Shown here piece by piece: positions 58,325 to 64,000 of a stretch of 64,000 nt of DNA; positions within the stretch are counted from its first letter, which is position 1, and every line of letters begins with the position of its first letter. Both the position numbers and the translations under genes were made by a program. Source of the stretch: Ruminococcus sp. (GTDB lineage Bacteria; Bacillota_A; Clostridia; Oscillospirales; Ruminococcaceae); the NCBI RefSeq assembly GCF_024684275.1, contig NZ_JAIKXF010000010.1:62001-126000 (forward strand), written 5' to 3'. The notes beneath the pieces are model-generated. The model had not been told where the DNA came from. It was given only the letters and a program-made list of their open reading frames with translations, and made no database searches.

Positions 58325-58573
58325 ATGAATAATATTGATCCTAATAAAATCTCGGGACTTCTTAACGTTGTAAGCAAAAAGATAGGGGTACCGCCTGAGA
58401 AATTACGCTCAGAGCTTGAAGAAGGAAAATTCGACAGTGCATTATCTGCAATGAACAGAAATGACGCTGCAAGATTTCAACAAGCCGTGAACAATCCTAA
58501 AATTGTTGAAAAAATGATGAGTACGCCGCAGGCAAAAGCACTCTATGAAAAGCTTTCAGGCGGAAAGAAATAA
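58325..58573 (+). CDS. Small conserved protein of the bofA cluster, gene 1
   Basis: An 82-residue soluble protein, mostly helical: NKISGLLNVVSKKIGVPPEKLRSELEEGKFDSAL, then RNDAARFQQAVNNPKIVEKMMSTPQAKALYEKL. GGAGG selects the ATG at 58325, whereas the frame is open 28 codons upstream through AT-rich sequence. It starts a run of four small genes ending in bofA; gaps are 2, 17 and 9 bases. I do not know a named family. Its place beside bofA suggests a link to sporulation. Confidence 0.7.
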   Translation: MNNIDPNKISGLLNVVSKKIGVPPEKLRSELEEGKFDSALSAMNRNDAARFQQAVNNPKIVEKMMSTPQAKALYEKLSGGKK

Positions 58574-58575
58574 AA

Positions 58576-58929
58576 ATGGACGATATAATGGGAAGGATCA
58601 GCGAGCTGCTGACAGATGAGGAAAGCGTAAAACAGCTTTCCGAGCTGGCACAAATGCTGGTCTCAGACAGCGAAAAGAATGACGGAAATGATGAAAAAAC
58701 AGAAAGAACAGTTCCTGAGGATCAGCCTGATATAGCTTCAATGCTGAAACTGACAGGGCTTATCGGAGAAATCTCAAAGCAGGACAAGAATACAGATCTG
58801 CTGCTTGCTTTAAAGCCGCATCTCGGTACGGATAAGCAAAAACGTGTTGATAAGGCGATAAAGCTGCTAAAGCTTCTTGCAATATGGAATATCGCAAAGG
58901 AAAGCGGACTTTTACATGAACTGATTTAA
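58576..58929 (+). CDS. Small conserved protein of the bofA cluster, gene 2
   Basis: A 117-residue soluble protein with an acidic, low-complexity middle (about 35-55) and two helical ends. The C-terminal half, LLLALKPHLGTDKQKRVDKAIKLLKLL, has a pattern I associate with unnamed proteins of Oscillospiraceae, but this rests on memory of similar sequences rather than a search. It starts 2 bases after gene 1 with a weak GGAAAG as RBS, so coupling is likely. Function unknown. Confidence 0.7.
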   Translation: MDDIMGRISELLTDEESVKQLSELAQMLVSDSEKNDGNDEKTERTVPEDQPDIASMLKLTGLIGEISKQDKNTDLLLALKPHLGTDKQKRVDKAIKLLKLLAIWNIAKESGLLHELI

Positions 58930-58946
58930 AGGAAGGAGGCAAGTTG

Positions 58947-59255
58947 ATGGCGGTATACAGAGATAAATTTTCTAAACATTCAGAAATGGGATACTCTAAA
59001 TTTTATCAAGGCATAGGACGAAATACCGCCGCTGACCTGCCGCCTGATACATTAAAAAAGGAAAATACTGCTTCAAATTCAGAAACTAAAGCAGATAATA
59101 GTACCCAAAAGCACATTTTTGACGGTCTGATCGATGAATTCCTTGACGGCGGAATAGACAGTGATAAGCTTCTTATTGCTGCTATACTGTATTTGCTTAT
59201 AAAAGAAGGTGCCGATATTAAGCTTATTATCGCACTTGGATATATACTTATGTGA
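58947..59255 (+). CDS. Small conserved protein of the bofA cluster, gene 3
   Basis: A 102-residue protein with a polar, low-complexity middle (Asn/Ser/Thr/Lys) and a hydrophobic C-terminal helix pair (KLLIAAILYLLIKEGADIKLIIALGYILM) that could insert into or lie on a membrane. GGAAGGAGG fits the ATG at 58947. It precedes bofA by 9 bases. Similar short proteins ending in an I-A-L-x-Y-I-L pattern seem common in Clostridia; no function is known to me. Confidence 0.68.
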   Translation: MAVYRDKFSKHSEMGYSKFYQGIGRNTAADLPPDTLKKENTASNSETKADNSTQKHIFDGLIDEFLDGGIDSDKLLIAAILYLLIKEGADIKLIIALGYILM

Positions 59256-59264
59256 GAGGTAAAT

Positions 59265-59519
59265 ATGGATATTGAAATGTTGTTTAAAATACTTTGCGTA
59301 GTTGTAGTAATTATTATGATGATATATTATTTCAGACGGCAGAAAAAACTTTTATCGTTTATTATAGGTGCATTTACAGGTGGAGCTGCCCTATTGATCG
59401 TAAACAAATACGGAAGTATATTAGGAGCTGATATTCCGTTGAACCTATTCAATTTATCCGGAAGTCTCATTCTTGGTGTACCATTTGTAGTCTTTATAGT
59501 AATAATGAACTTTTTGTAA
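59265..59519 (+). CDS. bofA: BofA-like pro-sigma-K processing inhibitor
   Basis: An 84-residue membrane protein with two or three hydrophobic segments and the BofA pattern: GAFTGGAALLIVNKYGSILGADIPLNLFNL. In Bacillus subtilis BofA holds the SpoIVFB protease inactive with SpoIVFA until the forespore signals, so it acts in the outer forespore membrane. GAGAGG precedes the ATG. It is the last of four small genes, and the next gene (pdp) has its own promoter. BofA homologues are often found outside the recR context in Clostridia, as here. Confidence 0.85.
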   Translation: MDIEMLFKILCVVVVIIMMIYYFRRQKKLLSFIIGAFTGGAALLIVNKYGSILGADIPLNLFNLSGSLILGVPFVVFIVIMNFL

Positions 59520-59546
59520 ATTCAAGGGCTTATTTCACAAAAACTA

Positions 59547-59575
59547 TTGAATTTATACTATAATAATGGTAAAAT
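59547..59575 (+). promoter_or_regulatory. Promoter of the nucleoside phosphorylase gene
   Basis: TTGAAT (59547-59552), 17 bases, TAAAAT (59570-59575). Confidence 0.6.
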
Positions 59576-59595
59576 ATATGTATAGGAGGTGGATC

Positions 59596-60870
59596 ATGAA
59601 TATCATCGATATTATCAACAAAACTAAAAAGTCACAGGAACTTAATGAAGAAGAGATATTATGGCTAATAAAAAGCTATACAAACGACGAAATACCTGAT
59701 TATCAGATGTCTGCATGGCTTATGGCTGTATGTCTTAACGGGCTTTCTGAAAAGGAGACCTTCGCTCTTACAGCGGCTATGCGTGACAGCGGAGAAATAC
59801 TAAATCTTAATATTCCATTTACTGTGGACAAGCACAGCACAGGCGGAGTCGGTGATAAAACATCTCTTATCATCGGACCTATCGTTGCTGCCTGTGGCGT
59901 ATGCATGGCAAAAATGTCAGGACGCGGCTTAGGTCATACGGGAGGAACTATTGATAAGCTTGAAAGCATTGAGGGCTACAGAACCGATCTGCCATTAAAT
60001 GAATTTGAATCGATACTTAAAAAAACAGGCTTTTCGATTATTTCTCAGTCAGGTGAATTTTGCCCTGCTGATAAAAAAATGTATGCTTTAAGAAATGCAA
60101 CTGGTACAGTTGACAGCATCCCCCTTATATGCGCAAGCATTATGAGCAAAAAGCTTGCAATGAACGCAGATTGTCTGGTTCTTGATGTAAAATACGGTAC
60201 GGGAGCTTTTATGAAAACTAAAGAGGAGGCTGAAAAGCTTGCTGTACTAATGGAAAAAGCAGGTAGATCAGCAGGAAAAAAGTGTAAAGCTGTTGTAACC
60301 GACATGAATGCTCCTCTTGGTAAAAATATCGGAAACGCTCTTGAAGTTAAAGAAGCCGTAGAGCTTCTGCAAGGAAAATCTAAAGGCAAGCTATACGATG
60401 TTTGTATCGAGCTTGCGGTGGATCTACTGGAGCTTGCCGGTAAGGGAACTAATGAGGAATGCCGAAAAATGGCTGAAGATGCTGTTTCATCAGGCAAAGC
60501 ACTTAATGTCCTGCGCGAAACTATCAGATTGCAGGGCGGCAATGAAAAAATCTGTTATGATACTTCACTTCTGCCTCAGCCGCTTCTTAAATATGAGATA
60601 AGAGCTACAACAGGAATGAAGATACTTGGTTTCAATTGCGAAGAGCTGGGAATGACTTCTCTTCTGCTCGGTGCAGGAAGACTTAATAAAACTGACAAGA
60701 TTGACATGAGCGCAGGTATTGTTATGAACTGTGATATCGGCGATCAGCTTGCAACAGATGATATTATAATGACTCTGTACTCAACGGTTTGCAGTGATTT
60801 TTCAGACGCTGCTGTAAGGGCGCTGAATGCTGTTAAGTTCAAAATTAACGAAAAACCAAGCTATACATAA
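59596..60870 (+). CDS. pdp: Pyrimidine-nucleoside phosphorylase
   Basis: Phosphorolysis of uridine, thymidine or deoxyuridine to base and (deoxy)ribose-1-phosphate for salvage. The phosphate-binding DKHSTGGVGDKTS (78-90) and SGRGLGHTGGTIDKLE motifs are typical of the thymidine/pyrimidine phosphorylase family; the 424-residue length is slightly short of 433-440. AGGAGGTGG selects the ATG at 59596. It is followed 37 bases later by the zinc-ribbon gene. Pdp rather than DeoA is favoured because this is a Firmicute. Confidence 0.93.
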   Translation: MNIIDIINKTKKSQELNEEEILWLIKSYTNDEIPDYQMSAWLMAVCLNGLSEKETFALTAAMRDSGEILNLNIPFTVDKHSTGGVGDKTSLIIGPIVAACGVCMAKMSGRGLGHTGGTIDKLESIEGYRTDLPLNEFESILKKTGFSIISQSGEFCPADKKMYALRNATGTVDSIPLICASIMSKKLAMNADCLVLDVKYGTGAFMKTKEEAEKLAVLMEKAGRSAGKKCKAVVTDMNAPLGKNIGNALEVKEAVELLQGKSKGKLYDVCIELAVDLLELAGKGTNEECRKMAEDAVSSGKALNVLRETIRLQGGNEKICYDTSLLPQPLLKYEIRATTGMKILGFNCEELGMTSLLLGAGRLNKTDKIDMSAGIVMNCDIGDQLATDDIIMTLYSTVCSDFSDAAVRALNAVKFKINEKPSYT

Positions 60871-60907
60871 TTATAATGTTTCTAAAACATTACAGGAGGT
60901 CATAAAT

Positions 60908-61321
60908 ATGGGATTTGTTGATTCAGTAAAAGATTTTGCTGGAAAATTCGGAGAATCTGTTGAACGCGGTGCAAAGACAGTTTCAAACAGTTCTAAGAAA
61001 TTCGCAGAAAAAACTAAGCTCAAGCGTGAAATGGCTCGTATTGAATCGGATATCAATACAGACTACATAGAGCTTGGAAAGGTGATGTACGAAAAGATAT
61101 GCAGCGATCCTGACAGTGAATTTCTTACAACTATCAATGACATCAAGGATAAAACTTTAAAACTTGACGAGCTTAAGGCAGAGATTATGTCACTTGAAGA
61201 CAAGATATTCTGCGAAAACTGCGGCTCTCAGATACGAAGAGAGCAGGTTTACTGCGATAAATGCGGTAAAAAAGTATCAGAAGACGAAGCAGAGACTGTT
61301 TCAGATGTAACAGTAGAATAA
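60908..61321 (+). CDS. Coiled-coil protein with a C-terminal zinc ribbon
   Basis: A 137-residue soluble protein: an N-terminal amphipathic helix (MGFVDSVKDFAGKFGESVERG), a coiled-coil part (about 40-95), a zinc ribbon of the form CxxC-x11-CxxC (CENCGSQIRREQVYCDKCG) and an acidic tail. GGAGG sets the ATG at 60908; an earlier in-frame ATG lies within the pdp gene. Such proteins are frequent in Clostridia and have no known function. A GC-rich hairpin follows. Confidence 0.78.
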   Translation: MGFVDSVKDFAGKFGESVERGAKTVSNSSKKFAEKTKLKREMARIESDINTDYIELGKVMYEKICSDPDSEFLTTINDIKDKTLKLDELKAEIMSLEDKIFCENCGSQIRREQVYCDKCGKKVSEDEAETVSDVTVE

Positions 61322-61326
61322 GTATC

Positions 61327-61357
61327 CAAGGCGCGTTATTATCTTTAACGCGCCTTG
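61327..61357 (+). terminator. Terminator after the zinc-ribbon gene
   Basis: Twelve-base arms CAAGGCGCGTTA (61327-61338) and TAACGCGCCTTG (61346-61357). The T run is weak (ATTTAT). Confidence 0.7.
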
Positions 61358-61418
61358 ATTTATGCAATTTGCTGAAAATCATCTATTTCGATTTGTTTAA
61401 AAAAACATATAAGAAGTA

Positions 61419-61447
61419 TTTACTTTTTCGCTTTTTTGTGATAAAAT
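61419..61447 (+). promoter_or_regulatory. Promoter of the acyl-CoA ligase gene
   Basis: TTTACT (61419-61424), 17 bases, TAAAAT (61442-61447). Confidence 0.6.
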
Positions 61448-61530
61448 AAAAGATAGTTTATCGCTTTGCAGCTTTTTGCCTTTTAAATATAAAAGCATAA
61501 AAGCTTCTTAGTCAGAAAGGAACATAAATA

Positions 61531-63165
61531 ATGCCAATTACAGAATTACTTGAACGGAATGCTAAATTATATGGAACTGATGTTGCTCTCGTAGAAGTAA
61601 ATCCTGAGATAACAGAGATCCGACGTATTACATGGAAAGAATATGAGCTTATCGAACCTAATCCCGAATGTCATTACAGACGCGAGATAACTTGGAAAGT
61701 CTTTGACGAAAAAGCAAATCGCTTTGCAAATATGTTAATAGAAAGAGGAGTCAAAAAGGGAGATAAAGTCGGCATACTTCTGATGAACTGTCTTGAATGG
61801 CTTCCTATCTACTTTGGTATCCTCAAATCAGGTGCTCTTGCTGTACCGCTTAATTTCAGATACACTGCTGATGAAATAAAGTACTGTCTTGACCTTGCAG
61901 AGGTTGATATTCTTGTATTTGGTCCTGAGTTTATCGGACGTATAGAGGAAATCGCCGACGATATCAGTAAAAATCGTCTCCTTTTCTATGTTGGAGAAGG
62001 ATGTCCCTCGTTTGCAGAGCATTACGACAGCCTTGTTGCTAACTGTGCAAGTGCTGCACCTGATGTAAAGATCACAGATGACGACAATGCTGCTATTTAC
62101 TTTTCATCGGGTACTACAGGTTTTCCAAAAGCTATCCTTCACGACCATACAAGCCTAATGCATTCAGCTAAAGTTGAACAGAATCACCACGGACAGACAA
62201 GGGACGATATATTCCTTTGTATCCCGCCGCTCTATCATACAGGAGCAAAAATGCACTGGTTCGGCAGTCTCTATGCCGGAAGCAAGGCTGTTCTGCTTAA
62301 AGGTGTAAAACCAAAGTCTATTATTGAAACTGTTTCTGAGGAAGGCTGTACTATCGTATGGCTTCTTGTTCCGTGGGCGCAGGATATCCTTGATGCTATT
62401 GACAGGGGAGATATTGATCTTTCAAATTACGACCTTGACCAGTGGAGACTTATGCATATCGGCGCTCAGCCTGTTCCGCCTTCACTTATAGCACGTTGGA
62501 AAAAGGTGTTCCCTAAACACCAGTATGATACTAATTACGGACTCAGTGAGTCTATCGGTCCCGGCTGTGTTCACCTCGGAGTTGAAAATATCCACAAGGT
62601 TGGAGCTATCGGCAAGGCTGGTTTTGGCTGGGAAGTAAAAATAGCAGATGAAAACGGCAACGCTGTTGAGCGAGGACAAGTCGGTGAACTTCTCGTTAAG
62701 GGCCCGGGAGTGATGAAGTGCTACTACCGTGATGAAAAGGCTACTGCTGAAACATTAAAGGACGGCTGGCTTTATACAGGTGATATGGCTCAGGAGGATG
62801 AGGACGGTTTCATCTATCTTGTTGACCGTAAGAAGGACGTTATCATCAGCGGCGGTGAAAATCTGTACCCCGTACAGATAGAGGATTTCCTCAGAAGTCA
62901 CCCTGCGGTCAAGGACGTTGCTGTAATCGGACTTCCGGATAAGAGACTGGGTGAGATCGCAGCTGCGATTATTTCTATAAAGGAAGATCATACCTGCACA
63001 GAGGAGGATATCACTTCGTTCTGTCAGAAGCTTCCAAGATACAAGAGACCGCATAAGATAATTTTTGCTGATGTTCCCAGAAATCCCACAGGAAAAATTG
63101 AGAAGCCAAAGCTTAGATCAATTTACTGCGGTGAAAGTCTTGTGGCAAAGCAGATCAAAAACTGA
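61531..63165 (+). CDS. AMP-dependent acyl-CoA ligase/synthetase
   Basis: A 544-residue enzyme of the ANL superfamily that activates a carboxylic acid as an acyl-adenylate and makes the CoA thioester. Motifs: P-loop SSGTTGFPKA (192-201), the A5-like NYGLSES, GWLYTGD (A7) and the C-terminal lysine in NPTGKIEK. The substrate class (fatty, aromatic or medium-chain acid) cannot be told. An odd feature is a short internal duplication near the N-terminus: RRITWKEY (31-38) recurs as RREITWKVF (50-58), adding an insertion of about 19 residues compared with typical family members. It has its own promoter and a strong terminator. Confidence 0.9.
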   Translation: MPITELLERNAKLYGTDVALVEVNPEITEIRRITWKEYELIEPNPECHYRREITWKVFDEKANRFANMLIERGVKKGDKVGILLMNCLEWLPIYFGILKSGALAVPLNFRYTADEIKYCLDLAEVDILVFGPEFIGRIEEIADDISKNRLLFYVGEGCPSFAEHYDSLVANCASAAPDVKITDDDNAAIYFSSGTTGFPKAILHDHTSLMHSAKVEQNHHGQTRDDIFLCIPPLYHTGAKMHWFGSLYAGSKAVLLKGVKPKSIIETVSEEGCTIVWLLVPWAQDILDAIDRGDIDLSNYDLDQWRLMHIGAQPVPPSLIARWKKVFPKHQYDTNYGLSESIGPGCVHLGVENIHKVGAIGKAGFGWEVKIADENGNAVERGQVGELLVKGPGVMKCYYRDEKATAETLKDGWLYTGDMAQEDEDGFIYLVDRKKDVIISGGENLYPVQIEDFLRSHPAVKDVAVIGLPDKRLGEIAAAIISIKEDHTCTEEDITSFCQKLPRYKRPHKIIFADVPRNPTGKIEKPKLRSIYCGESLVAKQIKN

Positions 63166-63166
63166 T

Positions 63167-63195
63167 AAAAAAGAGCAGCCAAGCTGCTCTTTTTT
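63167..63195 (+). terminator. Terminator of the acyl-CoA ligase gene
   Basis: Thirteen-base arms (63167-63179 and 63183-63195), loop CAA, ending in six T. Confidence 0.9.
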
Positions 63196-63200
63196 GGTTT

Positions 63201-63237
63201 ATCGACATTATTCGTCATTACTCGACAATAGTCGACA
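63201..63237 (-). promoter_or_regulatory. Array of four 0A-box-like heptamers, exact 10-bp period
   Basis: On the minus strand: TGTCGAC (63231-63237), TGTCGAG (63221-63227), TGACGAA (63211-63217) and TGTCGAT (63201-63207). All share TGnCGAn, the Spo0A box core (consensus TGTCGAA). The array ends 10 bases upstream of the -35 box at 63248, the usual place for activation by Spo0A-type proteins. Confidence 0.75.
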
Positions 63238-63247
63238 TATTTCCCCC

Positions 63248-63276
63248 TTACCATTTTATTACAATTATGCTATAAT
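63248..63276 (+). promoter_or_regulatory. Promoter of the Spo0A-C gene
   Basis: TTACCA (63248-63253), 17 bases, TATAAT (63271-63276). The poor -35 box fits dependence on an activator bound at 63201-63237. Confidence 0.65.
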
Positions 63277-63310
63277 TATACTATCATTGCTAAAAGGAGT
63301 GCAAATACTA

Positions 63311-63670
63311 ATGAATAACGTTGTAGCAATAATTGTTAAAACTCTTTTAAATCTCGGAATAGCTCCTAACACAAAAGGTTACCACTATCTGCGAGATATT
63401 ATATTCATGTGTGTTACATCAGATGAACACATTACGAATTTCAGCAAAACGCTTTATGCAAAGCTGGCAGATAAATACCAGACTTCTGAATGTTCTATAG
63501 AAAGAGCAGTCAGACACGCTATCAAGTCAGGATGGTATCGTCATAATGAAGAGCTTGCAGAGAAAATTTTTATGAATACTCTGCAAAGTACAAATGATAT
63601 TCCTACAAATTCAGTATTCATTTCCACAGTTTCCGAATGGATAAGGATCAACTGTGCTGATCTTATGTAA
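63311..63670 (+). CDS. Free-standing Spo0A C-terminal DNA-binding domain protein
   Basis: A 119-residue protein that is only a Spo0A effector domain; the phosphoacceptor receiver domain is absent. It follows the Spo0A C-terminal pattern throughout: LLNLGIAPNTKGYHYLRDIIFM (KGYxYLR at 22-28), YAKLADKYQTSECSIERAVRHAIKSGW with the recognition helix ERAVRHAI (64-71), and IPTNSVFISTVSEW (97-110). AAAGGAG sets the ATG at 63311, so the lack of a receiver is not a start error; upstream lie the promoter, the box array and a terminator. The four 0A-like boxes suggest control by Spo0A, by itself, or both. Confidence 0.9.
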   Translation: MNNVVAIIVKTLLNLGIAPNTKGYHYLRDIIFMCVTSDEHITNFSKTLYAKLADKYQTSECSIERAVRHAIKSGWYRHNEELAEKIFMNTLQSTNDIPTNSVFISTVSEWIRINCADLM

Positions 63671-63695
63671 TGCATTATTTCAAATAAATAATGCA
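63671..63695. repeat. 25-base perfect inverted repeat after the Spo0A-C gene
   Basis: TGCATTATTT-CAAAT-AAATAATGCA starts directly after the stop codon. No T run follows, and a separate terminator lies at 63716-63744, so this may be an operator or mRNA end structure. Confidence 0.6.
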
Positions 63696-63715
63696 CATTG
63701 AATATTTATTGGATC

Positions 63716-63744
63716 TTCCCTTGATTATTCAAGGGGATTTTTTT
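63716..63744 (+). terminator. Terminator after the Spo0A-C gene
   Basis: CCCTTGA (63718-63724), loop TTAT, TCAAGGG (63729-63735), then GATTTTTTT. Confidence 0.8.
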
Positions 63745-63816
63745 ATTATTATAAGTGTACAAAATAAGCATAAGGTGTAAATTACAAATATTATTAGTGA
63801 AAAGCACTATAAATTG

Positions 63817-63845
63817 TTGAAGTTTTGCAGAACATCGTGTATAAT
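63817..63845 (+). promoter_or_regulatory. Promoter of the right-edge exported protein
   Basis: TTGAAG (63817-63822), 17 bases, TATAAT (63840-63845). Confidence 0.7.
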
Positions 63846-63886
63846 ATTGATATAGTTTAATTTGGCATATTCTGGAGGATATTAAA

Positions 63887-64000
63887 ATGTTTAGAAGAAT
63901 CAAAATAACCGTGGCTCTTGCCATCAGCATTCTTACCGTTTTTTCAGGAGCTTCGGAGATTGCTACAACAAACAGCCACTTTATGACTGCCTCTGCCGCG
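63887..64000 (+). CDS. Exported protein, N-terminal signal peptide only (cut by window end)
   Basis: The 38 residues visible start at an ATG with GGAGG 9 bases upstream. They form a Sec signal peptide: a basic start (MFRRIK), a hydrophobic core (about 7-20) and an Ala/Ser-rich end (TASAA at 34-38) that could hold the cleavage site. The long region between core and TASAA is typical of exported Ruminococcus proteins. The mature protein lies outside the window, so its function cannot be given. The gene has its own sigma-A promoter. Confidence 0.75.
   Translation, partial: MFRRIKITVALAISILTVFSGASEIATTNSHFMTASAA

Noticed and set aside
1..64000. CRISPR arrays, tRNA/rRNA genes, insertion sequences, prophage
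   Set aside because: No regularly spaced repeats, no cloverleaf or rRNA signatures and no transposase, integrase or phage structural proteins were seen on reading both strands.

Overview
The window looks like a chromosomal segment of a low-to-moderate-GC, strictly anaerobic, Gram-positive gut or rumen Clostridia of the Oscillospiraceae, most likely Ruminococcus or a close relative. The pointers are a type III glutamine synthetase, a domain-permuted GH3 beta-glucosidase of the Ruminococcus albus type, a PPi-dependent phosphofructokinase, a reverse rubrerythrin, a Na+-pumping oxaloacetate decarboxylase, and sporulation-type genes (YunB, BofA, SpoIIM-like, a Spo0A DNA-binding domain). Promoters are almost all of sigma-A type with 17-bp spacers, and most transcription units end in clear hairpins followed by T runs. 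I see no tRNA, 5S/16S/23S rRNA, CRISPR array, insertion sequence or prophage. The genus is an inference from gene content.

Layout. 1-9.7 kb (minus strand): a housekeeping run rnjA, gdpP-like, rplI, dnaB, tilS, ftsH. It is preceded by a long, structured leader or small RNA with a perfect promoter, and a membrane gene cut by the left edge lies beyond ftsH. 9.8-15.6 kb: an alanine/Na+ symporter, two bacterial-PH-domain membrane proteins (YdbS/YdbT type), the RNase P RNA, an AraC regulator, a small membrane protein and an 8-oxoguanine glycosylase. 15.6-22.6 kb: TPM-domain lipoprotein, ABC exporter and small alarmone synthetase in one operon, then two small genes, uppP, a Crp/Fnr regulator with a palindromic operator, an anaerobic-RNR-tail-like small protein and reverse rubrerythrin. 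22.7-33.5 kb: permuted GH3, ArsC-like protein, zinc-ribbon SPFH-type protein, glmS, methyltransferase, yunB and a TetM-like GTPase fused to a Rae1-like (YacP/NYN) nuclease domain. 33.7-42.2 kb: oxaloacetate decarboxylase operon, an alpha/beta hydrolase, then pgk, a small Cys-rich membrane gene, tpiA and gpmI. 42.3-49.7 kb: a flavinylation-type operon (ApbE, NusG-II, Gx transporter), a small unknown gene, cobO, a HAD phosphatase, PPi-PFK and GSIII. 49.7-57.6 kb: two ECF sigma/membrane anti-sigma-like pairs flanking a radical SAM protein, proC, a SpoIIM-like and a YesL-like protein. 57.6-64 kb: phosphoesterase, four small genes ending in bofA, pyrimidine nucleoside phosphorylase, a zinc-ribbon protein, an acyl-CoA ligase, a free-standing Spo0A DNA-binding domain and the start of an exported protein.

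The strongest candidates for something undescribed are: (1) the receiver-less Spo0A-C protein at 63311-63670, whose promoter carries four 0A-box-like heptamers on an exact 10-bp period; (2) the 856-aa ribosomal GTPase-NYN nuclease fusion at 30977-33547; (3) a promoter module repeated almost unchanged in front of two unlinked small genes (204-281 minus and 44232-44311 plus), with a third copy of the core before the PC4-like gene; (4) the small-gene cluster linked to bofA. Carbon flow can be followed within the window: PPi-PFK, Tpi, Pgk and Gpm in glycolysis, oxaloacetate decarboxylase coupling decarboxylation to a Na+ gradient, and the AGCS symporter as a probable user of that gradient.
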